A stretch of 54,868 nt of DNA from Seminavis robusta (Eukaryota; Bacillariophyta; Bacillariophyceae; Naviculales; Naviculaceae): contig CAICTM010000648.1 of the NCBI GenBank assembly GCA_903772945.1, positions 1 to 54,868 of the forward strand, in the 5' to 3' direction. The notes beneath the pieces were generated by a model, which ran no database searches, was not told where the DNA came from, and worked only from the letters and a program-made list of their open reading frames with translations. Below, in pieces: positions 53,737 to 54,868 of this stretch. Each line of letters begins with the position of its first letter. The stretch's first letter is position 1. The position numbers were made by a program, and so were the translations under genes.

Positions 53737-54868
53737 TTACCAATGTGAAGAATTCTTGTTTGTGCTACAGGTAGGACTGCTGTGAGGTGGATTGGTGTGG
53801 AGTGGCTGTGAACGGGTTGTGGTTGTGGTGGGTTGTGGTTTGTGGAACTTGTGTGGTTGAGGTTGTGGAACCGGTTGTTGTTGATGAAGCTTCCAACTGG
53901 ACTGTGTGCACAATGTACACAAGCAACAATCATTTGGTGAGTACTTCTGCCTGTGAGGTTTGAATACAACAATGTACTCTGAAAAGTATCTTTCTCCATT
54001 ATCCTCTGGCAGTGGTTCTGCATTTGGAAATGGTGCATCAGACCAACAGCCTCTGCATGTCATTGAGGTAAGCCAACTCATGATGGTTCCAGTAGGGAAC
54101 AACCTTTCCCATCCAGCTGGAATTGACTTCCTTTCTGCCTCGCTGATTCTTGACAGGAAGGCTCTCTTGTGCATATCTTGAGGTTGTATCTAGCAGTGCC
54201 AGCAAGGTTGAGATGCATCAGCAAGGCTCCTTCTCATTCCCCCATTGCCAAAATGGGACAAACTTGTCATGGAATGCCTCTAACTTTGACTCTCCTCTCC
54301 TTGTTAGGTACTCTGGAAGCTTGTGCTTGGAGTTGGAAGATGGCTGGATTGTGTCATACATTTGCTCCATTGGTAGTGGATCAGCAATGAATGGCTTTCT
54401 CAATGCAGTTGTCTACTGCTGGTTTGGTGTCTGGAGTGAACAAGTAAATTTCTTGACGGATCCAGTCTTCCTTGGCCAGGTTGGCTGCCCTCACTGGCTG
54501 TCACCTTGTACCTGCAGACCACTGTGAACCTCTTCCTCATTGTTTCTGGTATCTCATCTCTTCCTTAGTACTTTGGAGTATAGTCTGAAGACTTGGAAGT
54601 TGCATTCGAGATCTCCCCATGGAGTAGTGCTTGCCATTGAGGACAAGAGGCCATGTTTCAGAGCATGAGAAGCTTCTCATAGTCCTAGGTAAGTACTCAT
54701 ACAGGCAGTCCAAAAGGTCTGTCATTGCTTGGAAGTGATCAATGTGCCCTTCCTAAAAGTTGACAGGATTCTTTTCTCATAATGGAACAGGCCAAGTCTT
54801 CCCTCATACCTGAAAAGCTCTCCCAGTATCATCCTTGTTGGGCCAGTGTCACTATACATGACAGCTGG
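53737..54868 (-). pseudogene. Decayed diatom transposon protein, right copy (partial)
   Basis: Minus-strand remains entering from the window's right edge. Near 54868-54730 the frame reads AVMYSDTGP, then GRLGLFHYEKRILSTFRKGH. Further along are LEAFHDKFVPFWQWGNEKEP, SIPAGWERLFPTGT and PFPNAEPLPEDNGERYFSEY, then FKPHRQKYSPNDCCLCTLCT. The last part (53740-54005) is an inverted near-copy of 49645-49930, the end of the left copy. The GRLGLFH and EPLPEDNGE...FSEY parts are those missing from the left copy. Frameshifts and stops make it non-functional. The gene continues beyond the window. Confidence 0.65.

Overview
This window looks like nuclear DNA of a pennate diatom. Genes have few, short GT-AG introns (75-140 bp where I could join exons exactly). 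The gene set is diatom-like: type II membrane proteins with leucine-rich repeats, secreted Cys-rich proteins with GPI-type tails, a membrane-anchored bacterial-type amino-acid-binding protein, and a ubiquitin precursor with an ER signal peptide plus transit-like leader, as expected for the four-membrane plastid of this lineage. The style resembles Seminavis robusta, but that species name is an inference. No rRNA, tRNA or CRISPR was found.

Layout. 1-7054 is gene-free repeat territory: a diverged ~0.9-kb direct duplication (1565-3360), a 743-bp inverted-repeat element (3878-4620), a broken minus-strand reading frame (4798-5194), a dense TCAGTAA cluster (5679-5926), and GTACCGGTAC palindromes with a 59-bp tandem repeat (6442-6816). 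7055-46845 is the gene-rich part: tandem amino-acid-binding receptor (7055-10166), two-domain voltage-gated channel (10978-13533), Cys-rich repeat surface protein with a frameshift (14609-18272), small four-helix membrane protein (18654-19118, -), LRR membrane protein (19522-22128, -), plastid-type ubiquitin fusion (22689-23486), metaxin-like protein (23599-25008, -), Cys-rich putative zinc-binding protein with a frame break (25432-26174), GPI-type Cys-rich protein (26515-28797, -), PDZ protein 1 (29382-32194), small secreted Cys-rich protein (33132-33458, -), PDZ protein 2 (34415-37856), two-helix membrane protein (38221-39087, -), ketopantoate reductase-like enzyme (39346-40512, -), histidine-box fatty acid hydroxylase (40911-41777), GH18 chitinase-like protein (42128-43421, -), GDSL/PC-esterase-like Golgi-type enzyme (43726-45123), and membrane GNAT acetyltransferase (46153-46845).

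47900-54868 is a giant, diverged inverted duplication centred near 52071. Its core is a near-perfect 60-bp-arm palindrome inside a ~1.4-kb foldback. Both arms carry the same two decayed reading frames in mirror order: one resembling a diatom transposon protein and one unrecognised. The two copies have lost different parts.

How the genes might work together. There is no operon; genes are packed divergently or convergently with 100-1000 bp between them. A recurring theme is the cell surface and secretory route: extracellular amino-acid-binding domains, LRR and Cys-rich ectodomains, secreted chitinase, and carbohydrate-esterase-like chemistry. The most notable single gene is the ubiquitin fusion. 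It keeps the ubiquitin fold and Gly-Gly end but lacks lysines 48 and 63, as would suit a non-proteasomal role in protein import across the plastid membranes (SELMA). The most notable non-genic structure is the palindromic transposon pair at the right end.
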